From contig JAHWHB010000074.1 of the NCBI GenBank assembly GCA_019323575.1, positions 1 to 28,379 of the forward strand: DNA of 28,379 bases, read 5' to 3'. Position numbers and translations under genes: made by a program. Positions 16,476-23,710 of this stretch are shown here, one piece after another (the stretch's first letter is position 1; each line of letters opens with the position of its first letter). Source of the stretch: Candidatus Woesearchaeota archaeon. Lineage in GTDB: Archaea; Nanobdellota; Nanobdellia; Woesearchaeales; ARS49. Under the pieces are notes generated by a model. That model was given only the letters and a program-made list of their open reading frames with translations, was not told the origin of the DNA and ran no database searches.

Positions 16476-16952
16476 ATGAAAAAGAGGCTTAGAATAGGCT
16501 GGTTCACATTCGCCTGCTGCGAAGACAACACCATAATCATGACAGAAGTCATGAACGACCACTGGCAGGAATGGAGCAAAAAAATAGACTTTGTCTACGC
16601 AAGAATCCTAAAATCAAAAAACGTCCTGAAAAACCTTGACGTAGCATTCATCGAAGGAGCAATAGCAACAGAAAAAGACGCGAAAAGAGCAAAAGAGATA
16701 CGCAAAAACAGCAAGTACGTAATAGCAACAGGAAGCTGCGCAGTAACAGGAATGCCATCAGCACAAAGAAACCTCTTTGACCCGGAAACAAAAAAAGAAA
16801 TCAAACCATTACTTATCAAGTTTAAACACAGAGAAAAAGTACTCGCGCTAAAAGACGTCATAAAAGTAGACGACAATATACCAGGATGCCCAATGGAAGA
16901 AAAAGACTTTTTACAAATGCTGGAAAAATATCTAAAAAAATTCAAGGTGTAA
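16476..16952 (+). CDS. [NiFe]-hydrogenase small subunit (HoxY-like)
   Basis: 158-residue subunit holding only the proximal iron-sulfur cluster, as in HoxY and similar group 3 enzymes; no medial or distal cluster domain is present. Conserved segments: RIGWFTFACCEDN (6-18), LDVAFIEGAI (54-63), ATGSCAVTGMPSAQRN (84-99, C88) and NIPGCPM (134-140, C138). Relatives have C-x2-C at the first site; here there is a tandem C14-C15 followed by E16, as in NuoB of complex I. It is cytoplasmic, with no Tat signal. It is the first gene of a leaderless transcript, with one base between it and the large subunit gene. Electron partners are not in the window. Confidence 0.9.
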   Translation: MKKRLRIGWFTFACCEDNTIIMTEVMNDHWQEWSKKIDFVYARILKSKNVLKNLDVAFIEGAIATEKDAKRAKEIRKNSKYVIATGSCAVTGMPSAQRNLFDPETKKEIKPLLIKFKHREKVLALKDVIKVDDNIPGCPMEEKDFLQMLEKYLKKFKV

Positions 16953-16953
16953 A

Positions 16954-18237
16954 ATGCACAACTTCGACATAACAATCGAGAATTTAAGCAAAATCGAAGG
17001 ACACACAGACCTAGACGTAAAAGTAAGAAAAGGAAAAGTAGAATACGTACAACTGAAAGTATCAGAAAACAAAAGATTCTACACACAAGCAATAAGAGGC
17101 AAGCCAGCAATAGGAGCACCACAACTAATGTGCAGAATCTGCGGAACATGCAGCATCGCACACCTACTGTGCTGCATACAAGCAGTAGAAAACGCACTAG
17201 GAATAAAACCAACAGAACAAACAATACTATTGAGAAAGCTTGCGATGTACGGCCTGTACATCAGAGACCACGCATTACACCTGTACATGTTCTCACTCCC
17301 AGACGTACTAGAAAAAGACAGCATACTTGAGTTCGACGAGAAAAACGAAAAAGAACACAAGCTCCTGCACCAATGCTTTGACGTAAAAGCAGCAGGAAAC
17401 GCATTAAGCACGCTAATAGCAGGAAAACCAGTACACCCGCCATACCCCGCAGTAGGAGGGTTCACACAAATACCAGACCCAAAAGAAACAAAAGAAGTCA
17501 TAAAAAAACTAGAACACATAAGACAAGACGTAATAGAACTCATAGAAATATTCGTGCCAGAAAAATTCAACTTCACATCAGAAACAGAATACGTCTGCAT
17601 GACAAGCCCTGACTTCAACTTCTACACAGGAGACCACATCTGCACAGGAAAATACACCTGCGTACCATGGCAAAAATACGGCGAGCACTTAGTGCACAAA
17701 GTAATACCATACTCACAAGCATCAGGCTACAAATTCGAAGGACAGACCTATCTGGTTGGAGCGCTGTCACGAGTAAACATGAACGAAGGCTACCTCCACA
17801 AAAAAACAAGACAGACAGCAAAAAAGGCACTAGACATATTCCCATCAAAGAACATCTACCACAATAATCTGGCACAAGCAATAGAAATACTGCATTCAAT
17901 AGATGCCAGCGTGGAAATACTGAAGAAAACAAAATTCAAAAAAGAACCAATACAACCACCAAAAACAACAGGAACAGGAGTAGGAGTAGTGGAAGCACCC
18001 AGAGGAACACTATACTATCTCGTAGAAGTAGGCAAGGACGGCAAAGTAACACACGCAGACATAGTAGTCCCAACAGGACAGAATCAAATCAATATTGAAC
18101 AGGACATCAAAGCACTAATAGAAGCAAACCTAAAGTTACCCAAAAACAAAATGCAGTTTGAAATCGAGAAATTAGTCAGAGCATACGACCCCTGCATGAG
18201 CTGCGCAGCACACTTTCTCAAAATAAACTGGAAATAA
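16954..18237 (+). CDS. [NiFe]-hydrogenase large (catalytic) subunit, group 3-like
   Basis: 427 residues, close to the size of the Pyrococcus soluble hydrogenase alpha subunit. Active-site ligands are all present: C63 and C66 in CRICGTCSIAH, C414 and C417 in DPCMSCAAH. The early KIEGH (13-17) is the conserved group 3 motif. After H420 only seven residues (FLKINWK) remain; a short peptide in this position is removed by an M52 protease after nickel insertion in related enzymes, and such a protease is encoded next door. It overlaps that protease gene by 20 nt at the convergent ends. It probably forms a soluble H2-evolving or H2-oxidising dimer with the preceding subunit. The redox partner is unknown. 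Confidence 0.95.
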   Translation: MHNFDITIENLSKIEGHTDLDVKVRKGKVEYVQLKVSENKRFYTQAIRGKPAIGAPQLMCRICGTCSIAHLLCCIQAVENALGIKPTEQTILLRKLAMYGLYIRDHALHLYMFSLPDVLEKDSILEFDEKNEKEHKLLHQCFDVKAAGNALSTLIAGKPVHPPYPAVGGFTQIPDPKETKEVIKKLEHIRQDVIELIEIFVPEKFNFTSETEYVCMTSPDFNFYTGDHICTGKYTCVPWQKYGEHLVHKVIPYSQASGYKFEGQTYLVGALSRVNMNEGYLHKKTRQTAKKALDIFPSKNIYHNNLAQAIEILHSIDASVEILKKTKFKKEPIQPPKTTGTGVGVVEAPRGTLYYLVEVGKDGKVTHADIVVPTGQNQINIEQDIKALIEANLKLPKNKMQFEIEKLVRAYDPCMSCAAHFLKINWK

Positions 18238-18577
18238 CACTACAAATCATATCAACAGAAGCCTTAGGCGGAACACCAATAATCTTCACACTTTTCAGCT
18301 TTCCTAACTTCTTCGCCAGCTTCAAATTCAAGCCTAGGTCGAAGTCATGCAGTGAAAGAGCTTTTGTCTCAACAAATTTGTCGATGTCGTCTATTATCAT
18401 AACATCCTTCGCGTTAATCACAGTGTCCATAATGATTAAATTCTCATCAGGCAGGTCCTCAGAAGGCTCAAACTCAACAAAATCAATAGACGGAAACCTT
18501 TTTCTCAGCTCAGGCAAGATACGCAAAGGCAAACTATCCTCTTTTACAAGCGGGTTACCGCAGACGTAGATGTTCAT
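18218..18577 (-). CDS. Hydrogenase maturation protease (M52/HycI-like)
   Basis: 119 residues, shorter than the usual 150 or so. NIYVCGNPLVKEDSLPLRI matches the GNxLxxDD start of M52 proteases with E13 in the position of the first nickel-sensing acid; D51 (IIMDTV) and H77 (LSLHDFDLG) match the other two contacts; SVKIIGVPPKA is the late strand (IIGIQP in relatives). It would cut the C-terminal tail of the large subunit encoded immediately beside it. Its ATG overlaps the stop of the upstream TIR-like gene (ATGA), so the two are co-translated. The reduced length and the KEDSLP variant make it a divergent member. Confidence 0.85.
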   Translation of the reverse strand: MNIYVCGNPLVKEDSLPLRILPELRKRFPSIDFVEFEPSEDLPDENLIIMDTVINAKDVMIIDDIDKFVETKALSLHDFDLGLNLKLAKKLGKLKSVKIIGVPPKASVDMICSVISSLF

Positions 18578-18978
18578 AACTTCAAATTCACCAACTTATC
18601 CTTCAGGTCAGACATATCATCAAACTCAACAACATGCTCGATCTGCCTCCTGAAAATGCTGTCCTTGACAGAGTTATTAATCAGCAAAACAATTTTCTTG
18701 TTTTTCGCAAGAGAATAACCCAATTCAACAAGCATCCCCTGGCTGACATCAGAAGTTCTAACAAAAAACAAAACAACTTCAGAAATATCAATCTCAGAAA
18801 AAGCCTTCTGCAAAATTTTCTTACCACTCCACTTTTCATGCTCAAACTGTGCAGAATCAAAAAATGAACAATAATGGTCGTGTCCTGCAGATTTTAGAGT
18901 TTCACAAACCTCTGGCAAGATTTCATTCAGTTCCTTCTTGTTCTCTCCAGTAAACCTATACGAAACAAAAACTTTCAT
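18574..18978 (-). CDS. TIR/nucleoside deoxyribosyltransferase-like protein
   Basis: 134-residue single alpha/beta domain. MKVFVSYRFTGEN is a TIR-like first strand, and SQGMLVELGYSLAKNKKIVLLI (79-100, E85) is the conserved glutamate helix-strand of the nucleoside 2-deoxyribosyltransferase and TIR-like group, whose members cleave N-glycosidic bonds in nucleosides or NAD. Catalysis is plausible but not proven by motif alone. It is leaderless (TTTTAATATAGG about 26 nt upstream) and is the first gene of a pair with the M52 protease. Such a pairing has no function I know; it could be chance packing, or a nucleotide signal linked to hydrogenase maturation. Confidence 0.72.
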   Translation of the reverse strand: MKVFVSYRFTGENKKELNEILPEVCETLKSAGHDHYCSFFDSAQFEHEKWSGKKILQKAFSEIDISEVVLFFVRTSDVSQGMLVELGYSLAKNKKIVLLINNSVKDSIFRRQIEHVVEFDDMSDLKDKLVNLKL

Positions 18979-19021
18979 TCACGAAATAAAAAACAGCCTA
19001 TATTAAAATTTTTGCAAAACT

Positions 19022-19564
19022 CTATTTCCTTCCCTCATACTCAAACCTTGCAACAGAACAAAGATTATCAAGGTTTCCAAAACCCCTGTCAATCTCAGCA
19101 ACAACAACTCTAACAAGACCCTTAGATTCACTAAGCACAAGCTTAAAGCCAGTATCAGGAATATCAAAAGCAGGAAAATTAGGAGTCCTCTCAAACGGAG
19201 GAAGCACATCCTTCACAAGAACCTCCTTATTGGCAAAACCAACCAATTTCTCAACATAAGGAGTTATTTTATCAGCAACAAGACAGCGCTGGCAAATCGT
19301 GCGCGTGTAAAAACCATTATCAGCATAACCATGCAAAAACCAGAAAGAACCTGCGTGTTCAAAAAAAGCTTCATCCTTGTCAGCCCTAAAAAAAATAACA
19401 ACCTCGTCAGGCGGCCTTTTATGAACAACAGAATCTGACCTGGGACCAACATAGACGTTTGGATCCTCATAACGAAAAGAAACAGACTTAGGAATGCCCA
19501 GCGTTTCAACAGATTTCAAAAAAACCAGAGAATAATCCTCCAACCTCTTTTCACTCTCATCCAT
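19022..19564 (-). CDS. Unknown protein, 180 aa
   Basis: Not recognised. A soluble, mixed alpha/beta-looking protein with no signal peptide. The conspicuous stretch TICQRCLVADKITPY contains a C-x2-C pair, and a third cysteine lies near the end (NLCSVARF). ATG 19564 would be leaderless from TTTTAAGTA about 28 nt upstream on the minus strand. It reads away from the repeat-protein gene at 19684 and toward the TIR-like gene at 18978, about 43 nt separating the two minus-strand genes, each with a recognisable TATA box. Confidence 0.72.
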   Translation of the reverse strand: MDESEKRLEDYSLVFLKSVETLGIPKSVSFRYEDPNVYVGPRSDSVVHKRPPDEVVIFFRADKDEAFFEHAGSFWFLHGYADNGFYTRTICQRCLVADKITPYVEKLVGFANKEVLVKDVLPPFERTPNFPAFDIPDTGFKLVLSESKGLVRVVVAEIDRGFGNLDNLCSVARFEYEGRK

Positions 19565-19683
19565 TCATCAGTCATAAACAAGGAATTACTTAAAAGAATT
19601 GTTATAACAAAATATACATATTACCTAAAATCTTTTATACCCTTTGCAATTTTTTCCAGATAACACGAAAACGAGGTGTTAAA

Positions 19684-20025
19684 ATGGAAGTCAAACCTGA
19701 AACAGTCAGAAATGCAGAAAACGTAGTCAGAGATGTAAAAAACTGGCTAGCAGTATTCAAAACAGAATATGACATAGCAGACGAAGCCATGAAAATCTTA
19801 ACAGAAAAAATAGACGAAATAGGAAGCAAAATGGCAGGAATAGTCTGCGCAACAGAAGGAGTAAAAGAAGACTCTGTAAAACCAGTATCAGACACAGTCG
19901 CATCAGCAAGGCAGTGGCTGGCAGTATTCAAAACAGAATACAACCTTGCAGACGAAACAATAAAAATACTCGACGAAAAACTCGAACAAATCGGAGAAAA
20001 ACTAGCATTAATAGAATGCAAGTAA
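19684..20025 (+). CDS. Small helical protein made of two 57-residue repeats
   Basis: 113 residues, nearly all predicted helix, no membrane segment. Two tandem copies are offset by exactly 57 residues: the core WLAVFKTEY recurs at 21-29 and 78-86, followed by (I/L)ADE, a KIL(T/D)EK(I/L) segment, and a terminal Cys (C55 and C112). Each unit looks like a helical hairpin rich in Lys/Glu, so it may form a four-helix bundle or assemble further. No family is recognised. ATG is set by GAGGTG about 8 nt upstream; the TATA box is CTTTTATAC near 19632-19640. An inverted repeat with a T-run (20113-20150) lies downstream and may end the message. Confidence 0.82.
   Translation: MEVKPETVRNAENVVRDVKNWLAVFKTEYDIADEAMKILTEKIDEIGSKMAGIVCATEGVKEDSVKPVSDTVASARQWLAVFKTEYNLADETIKILDEKLEQIGEKLALIECK
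19744..19769 (+). repeat. Direct repeat copy 1 inside the 57-residue repeat gene
   Basis: The DNA coding for WLAVFKTE(Y) is nearly the same (about 24 of 26 bases) at 19744 and 19915, exactly 171 nt apart and in frame. Confidence 0.8.
19915..19940 (+). repeat. Direct repeat copy 2 inside the 57-residue repeat gene
   Basis: Second copy, 171 nt after the first. The protein-level duplication is wider than this best-matching core. Confidence 0.8.
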
Positions 20026-20026
20026 A

Positions 20027-20104
20027 TTAGACAACAGCGCTGACAGCAACAGCCAAAGCTGCAAACAAAGCAATAACAATCGCCACAGTCAGTTCATTCT
20101 TCAC
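20027..20104 (-). CDS. Candidate 25-residue membrane peptide
   Basis: A short frame starting at GTG 20104 reads as a polar start (KNELT) followed by one hydrophobic helix made of Val, Ala, Ile and Leu. The translation signals are better than chance would suggest: GGAGGGTGAT ends 6-7 nt before the GTG, and a TATA-like CTTTAAAAAC (20144-20153) lies about 44 nt upstream, giving a leader of about 18 nt. The frame is too short to judge by codon use. It sits between the repeat-protein gene and the large surface protein gene. Function unknown; it could also be non-coding. Confidence 0.45.
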   Translation of the reverse strand: MKNELTVAIVIALFAALAVAVSAVV

Positions 20105-20112
20105 TCAAATCA

Positions 20113-20150
20113 CCCTCCCTATAACCCTAAAAACAGGGAGGGGGTTTTTA
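20113..20150 (+). terminator. Inverted repeat with T-run
   Basis: CCCTCCCT (20113-20120) and AGGGAGGG (20135-20142) form an 8-bp perfect stem with a 14-nt loop, followed by GGTTTTTA. On the + strand this looks like an intrinsic terminator for the repeat-protein gene. On the - strand it overlaps the promoter and ribosome site of the candidate 25-residue peptide, so an operator role is possible. Confidence 0.5.
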
Positions 20151-20163
20151 AAGCTTACGAAAA

Positions 20164-23100
20164 TTAATGCCTTCTTCCGTGCTTAGGAACACTTCTAACA
20201 AAATAGAACACAGCACCCAAAGCAAGAGCAATAGCAACAAGAGCACCAATCAACAAAGAGTAAGATTTTTGCTCTGGAACACGAACCAAAACAGGCCCAG
20301 GCACAGGCTCATAAGGAATTCCCTCAGGCGGCAAAGACTTCTCAGCCACAACAGGAGGAGACTCCTCTGCCTGCTCAGGAATACTGGCAGGAGGCAAAGG
20401 CTGGCCTTCAGGAAGCCTGCAAACACCAAAAGTCTTACCAGAAACAAGCTCACAATACCACGCAGAACCCATAGTCTGACAGTAAACATCACCATTTGGA
20501 GGGCAGCACAACGGGCCATAAACATTAGCACCCTCCTGAACATAAGTTCCATTCAAGCAAAGAGGAGCTGCCTGAAAACCACGCGTCGCGCCACCACCGC
20601 CACCGCCACCAGTAGGCGGAGGAGGGGCTGAAGTAACCGTGGTAAGAGCGCTGGCCTCAGCACTCTCACAAACCTCCTCAGTGCAAGTCTCATTCTTAAA
20701 AGTCAAATTCACAGTATCATTCAAAACAGTACCAGCAGGAGCAGTAACATTAACAGTTATAGTCACAGAGGTGCTGTTGCCGTAACCCAAAGTTCCCAAA
20801 TTCCAAGAATTATTCCCGCTTGAAGGACTTGGAGATGAACTGTCAAAAACAACTCCCGAAGGGTACAACTCTGTAAGTATTAAGTCCAAAGCAGGACCAG
20901 TTCCAGTGTTCTGAATCAAAACAGTATAAGTCAACTGGCTGTCAGTCACAACAGGATCAGGACTGTCAGACTTCGTAATAGTGATAATCGGGAAACCTTC
21001 AACAGTAGTGTTCTTAGAAGTGTTAGTGCTATTGCCGTTATACGTCACAGTAACGCTGTTGGTAATCACAGTACCATCAACAAGACTGCTATTGACAAGC
21101 TTGGTAATATTAATCAATTGAGTGCTAAACGCAGGCATAGACGCGAACACCCAAGTAGTATTAGGAAGCGTGGGCGAAGGAGAGGCATTAATGAAAGTAG
21201 TCTCATTCGCGTTCTCAGTCTCAATAACAGTCACATTAGAAGCAGAAGTATCGCCAAGATTTGACACGTTAATAGTGTAAACCAAAATACCGCCAGGATT
21301 CACAGGATCAGGATTAGCAGTCTTAATAACATAAATAGCAGGCGCGCCGGAAGTAACAGTAATCTCAGTGGCAGTCACAATGCTATAATCCTCGTGAGTA
21401 TCATAATAAGACAAGTTCACAGTATTAATCAAAATAGTGCCATTACCCAAAGAACCACTAACATTAACAGTAATGTTAATCTCAATGAAAGAACCGCCAG
21501 TCAGATTAGTAAAGTTCCAGGTGTTATTGCCAACATCAGGAGGCGGAGACGCGCTATCAAAAACAACACCAGAAGGATAAAGGTCAACAATTGTCAGATT
21601 ATAAGCAGTTCCGTTGCCCGTATTATTAACAATAATAGTATAATTCAACTGGGAGCCTGCATTCACAGGATCAGGAACTGCTGTTTTAATCACAGACATG
21701 TTAATAGTACTGAAATACGTAGTCTCAGAAGCATTCACGTTGCCAGCACAAGTATCATACGCTATAATCGTAATATTGTATTGACCATTAAGGCTCGGAA
21801 TAAGGTAAGAAGCATTATACACCCCGCCGGTCGGATTACCAGTGGCATTCACCAAAGTAAGCTGCTGCACAGTACCATTAGGCAGGGTAATATTCGCAGT
21901 CACATTACCAACCCTAATATTATCAGTAACATTAACAGAAATATTCACGTACTCAAGGAAAGTATAACTTGAGCCTGCAACAGGAGAAATAATAGTCACG
22001 TTAGGAAGAGTATTATCAATAGTGAAATTAGAACTGGTATTAGCACACAAACCTCCAGTATCACAACCCTCAACAAAAATAGTCCAGTTGCCATCAGGCA
22101 CAGTAGTAGTATCAAAAGACTGGTTAGTCAGGTTAGTGCTGCCGTTAATCGTCTGATTAAAAGTACCATTAGGATAATACAAAGACACGTTATAAGTAAT
22201 ATTATCACCATTAGGATCGCTGAAAGGAATCCATGAAATGTTAATCAAACCACGAGCACAAGAACCATTCGCAGGCGTGACAATAGGGTTTGAAAGAGGA
22301 GGCAGATTAACAGCAGTGAAATTAAGATTAGTCTCAGTCTCAAAGCCCATAAAAGCCTCATCAAGCTGAGTCACCTGCTGGCCGGGCTGAGGAACAGTAA
22401 CCCACAAGTTAAAAGTATAAGTATTGCCAGGAGTCAAATTAGTGCAAATAGTATAAATCACAGCATTACCAATATCAGTTGCCGAGTTAATATACCTCTC
22501 TTTCTTGGAATAACAAACAGCCTGAGGAGCATTAGAAGCATTAACAAAATAAACAGGAGTCTGGGTGCCGGTAGTAGTTCCAAAAGTAGAAGACATAGCC
22601 AAGAAAACAGAAGTGCCATTCCTCAAAGTCAGAGTATGATTCAAAACATTATAAGTACCAGTACCATTCCAAAGAACAAAGTTAGAAATATTAGTATCAT
22701 TTCTAGTAGTGAAAAAAGAAGGAATCAGATTACTATTATTATCCCTCAAATCCATATCAAAAATAGTAACATTAGCCTGAATAGTAGCAACCCCAGGTGT
22801 GGTAGTGGCCCTAGCCAATATAGTATGACTGTGCGCTCCAGGGTCCTCATCAAGCTCAAGCCAATGCATACCCATAGAGCCAACATCAGCAGTATCAGCA
22901 AGCCAACGCGCATAATAAGGAGAAGTATTATTATCATTAAAATCCTCCATCTTATACTGCGTCTGCGCATTAGTCAGGAAAGAACCATTAATAGTCTGCT
23001 TTAGAGTAGTAAAACTAGGAGAGCCAATTCCCTTATTGAAAGTCCAGTTAAAAGCAGAAATCAAGTTTGTAGAGCTGTGCAAGAAAGTACCATTAACAAC

Positions 23101-23592
23101 CTGACCGTACACAGTTCCATTAGCAGTTGTTGAAAGCAAGAGATATATCAAGTCTATATCATTAATCTCAACAACACCCAAACCAGACCTCCTAACCTGC
23201 ATAGTAATATTATGAACGTGGCTTACATTACTGCCCTCAACCTGCAACACAGGAGAAACAATCACCGCACCCTCATCAGCCAAAGACTGAAGGGTTCTTG
23301 CCCTCTCATCCAAGATAGTAGAACCGTCATGCAAATACCTAACATAAACAGTATTCTCAGCACCAATGCCAACACCGCTAATTTTTTTCAGATTGAAAGC
23401 TGACAATAACACAAAAGTATAGTTAGGCTGAGAAATGTTAATCAGCTCAGTATGAATTGTAACATAAGTGCTGCTTGAAAAATTAGCAGCAGCAACATTA
23501 AACTTACTAGCATACAAAGAAGTATTAATCTGAGCATGAACAATAGGAAGTAAAAACAGCAAGGCACATATCCACAACAATCTCTTACTCAT
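20164..23592 (-). CDS. Large surface glycoprotein-like protein with DUF11 repeats
   Basis: 1142 residues from ATG 23592 (a GTG one codon earlier is inside the ribosome-site spacing). A signal peptide (about 1-21, ending VHA) precedes a beta-rich ectodomain dense in Asn-X-Ser/Thr sequons. Residues 430-540 include Ig/fibronectin-like segments; three DUF11-type repeats lie at about 633-750, 753-867 and 871-990, each opening with K-(T/S)-x-(x)-PDPV and containing N-NTG or similar. A PPPP-T-Gly7 hinge, a six-Cys module (about 1013-1059), a Pro/Glu-rich stalk and a C-terminal membrane anchor (about 1113-1133) with an Arg/His tail follow. It is probably an S-layer or attachment protein. GAGGT and the TATA box CTTTATAAAT (23627-23637) support the start. 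Confidence 0.9.
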   Translation of the reverse strand: MSKRLLWICALLFLLPIVHAQINTSLYASKFNVAAANFSSSTYVTIHTELINISQPNYTFVLLSAFNLKKISGVGIGAENTVYVRYLHDGSTILDERARTLQSLADEGAVIVSPVLQVEGSNVSHVHNITMQVRRSGLGVVEINDIDLIYLLLSTTANGTVYGQVVNGTFLHSSTNLISAFNWTFNKGIGSPSFTTLKQTINGSFLTNAQTQYKMEDFNDNNTSPYYARWLADTADVGSMGMHWLELDEDPGAHSHTILARATTTPGVATIQANVTIFDMDLRDNNSNLIPSFFTTRNDTNISNFVLWNGTGTYNVLNHTLTLRNGTSVFLAMSSTFGTTTGTQTPVYFVNASNAPQAVCYSKKERYINSATDIGNAVIYTICTNLTPGNTYTFNLWVTVPQPGQQVTQLDEAFMGFETETNLNFTAVNLPPLSNPIVTPANGSCARGLINISWIPFSDPNGDNITYNVSLYYPNGTFNQTINGSTNLTNQSFDTTTVPDGNWTIFVEGCDTGGLCANTSSNFTIDNTLPNVTIISPVAGSSYTFLEYVNISVNVTDNIRVGNVTANITLPNGTVQQLTLVNATGNPTGGVYNASYLIPSLNGQYNITIIAYDTCAGNVNASETTYFSTINMSVIKTAVPDPVNAGSQLNYTIIVNNTGNGTAYNLTIVDLYPSGVVFDSASPPPDVGNNTWNFTNLTGGSFIEINITVNVSGSLGNGTILINTVNLSYYDTHEDYSIVTATEITVTSGAPAIYVIKTANPDPVNPGGILVYTINVSNLGDTSASNVTVIETENANETTFINASPSPTLPNTTWVFASMPAFSTQLINITKLVNSSLVDGTVITNSVTVTYNGNSTNTSKNTTVEGFPIITITKSDSPDPVVTDSQLTYTVLIQNTGTGPALDLILTELYPSGVVFDSSSPSPSSGNNSWNLGTLGYGNSTSVTITVNVTAPAGTVLNDTVNLTFKNETCTEEVCESAEASALTTVTSAPPPPTGGGGGGGATRGFQAAPLCLNGTYVQEGANVYGPLCCPPNGDVYCQTMGSAWYCELVSGKTFGVCRLPEGQPLPPASIPEQAEESPPVVAEKSLPPEGIPYEPVPGPVLVRVPEQKSYSLLIGALVAIALALGAVFYFVRSVPKHGRRH

Positions 23593-23642
23593 CACAACCT
23601 CTTTTTCGAGAATGAATAGAATTTAATTTATAAAGTTTTTCC

Positions 23643-23695
23643 AAAAAAAAATCCAGGCGCCGGCACGAAGCCGACGCCTCCGTTAGAATTAACGG
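23643..23695 (-). terminator. Two-hairpin intrinsic-type terminator after the signal peptidase gene
   Basis: Read on the minus strand: CCGTTA/TAACGG (23680-23695, 4-nt loop), then a GC-rich 10-bp stem with one mismatch (23655-23664 with 23670-23679, 5-nt loop), then nine T (23651-23643). It starts 16 nt beyond the signal peptidase stop and lies just before the surface protein's promoter. Confidence 0.75.
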
Positions 23696-23710
23696 TCGGG
23701 GAGTGGATAA

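Noticed and set aside
19744..19940. Possible CRISPR-like or mobile repeat
   Set aside because: Only two copies, in frame within one gene and 171 nt apart; it is a protein-domain duplication.
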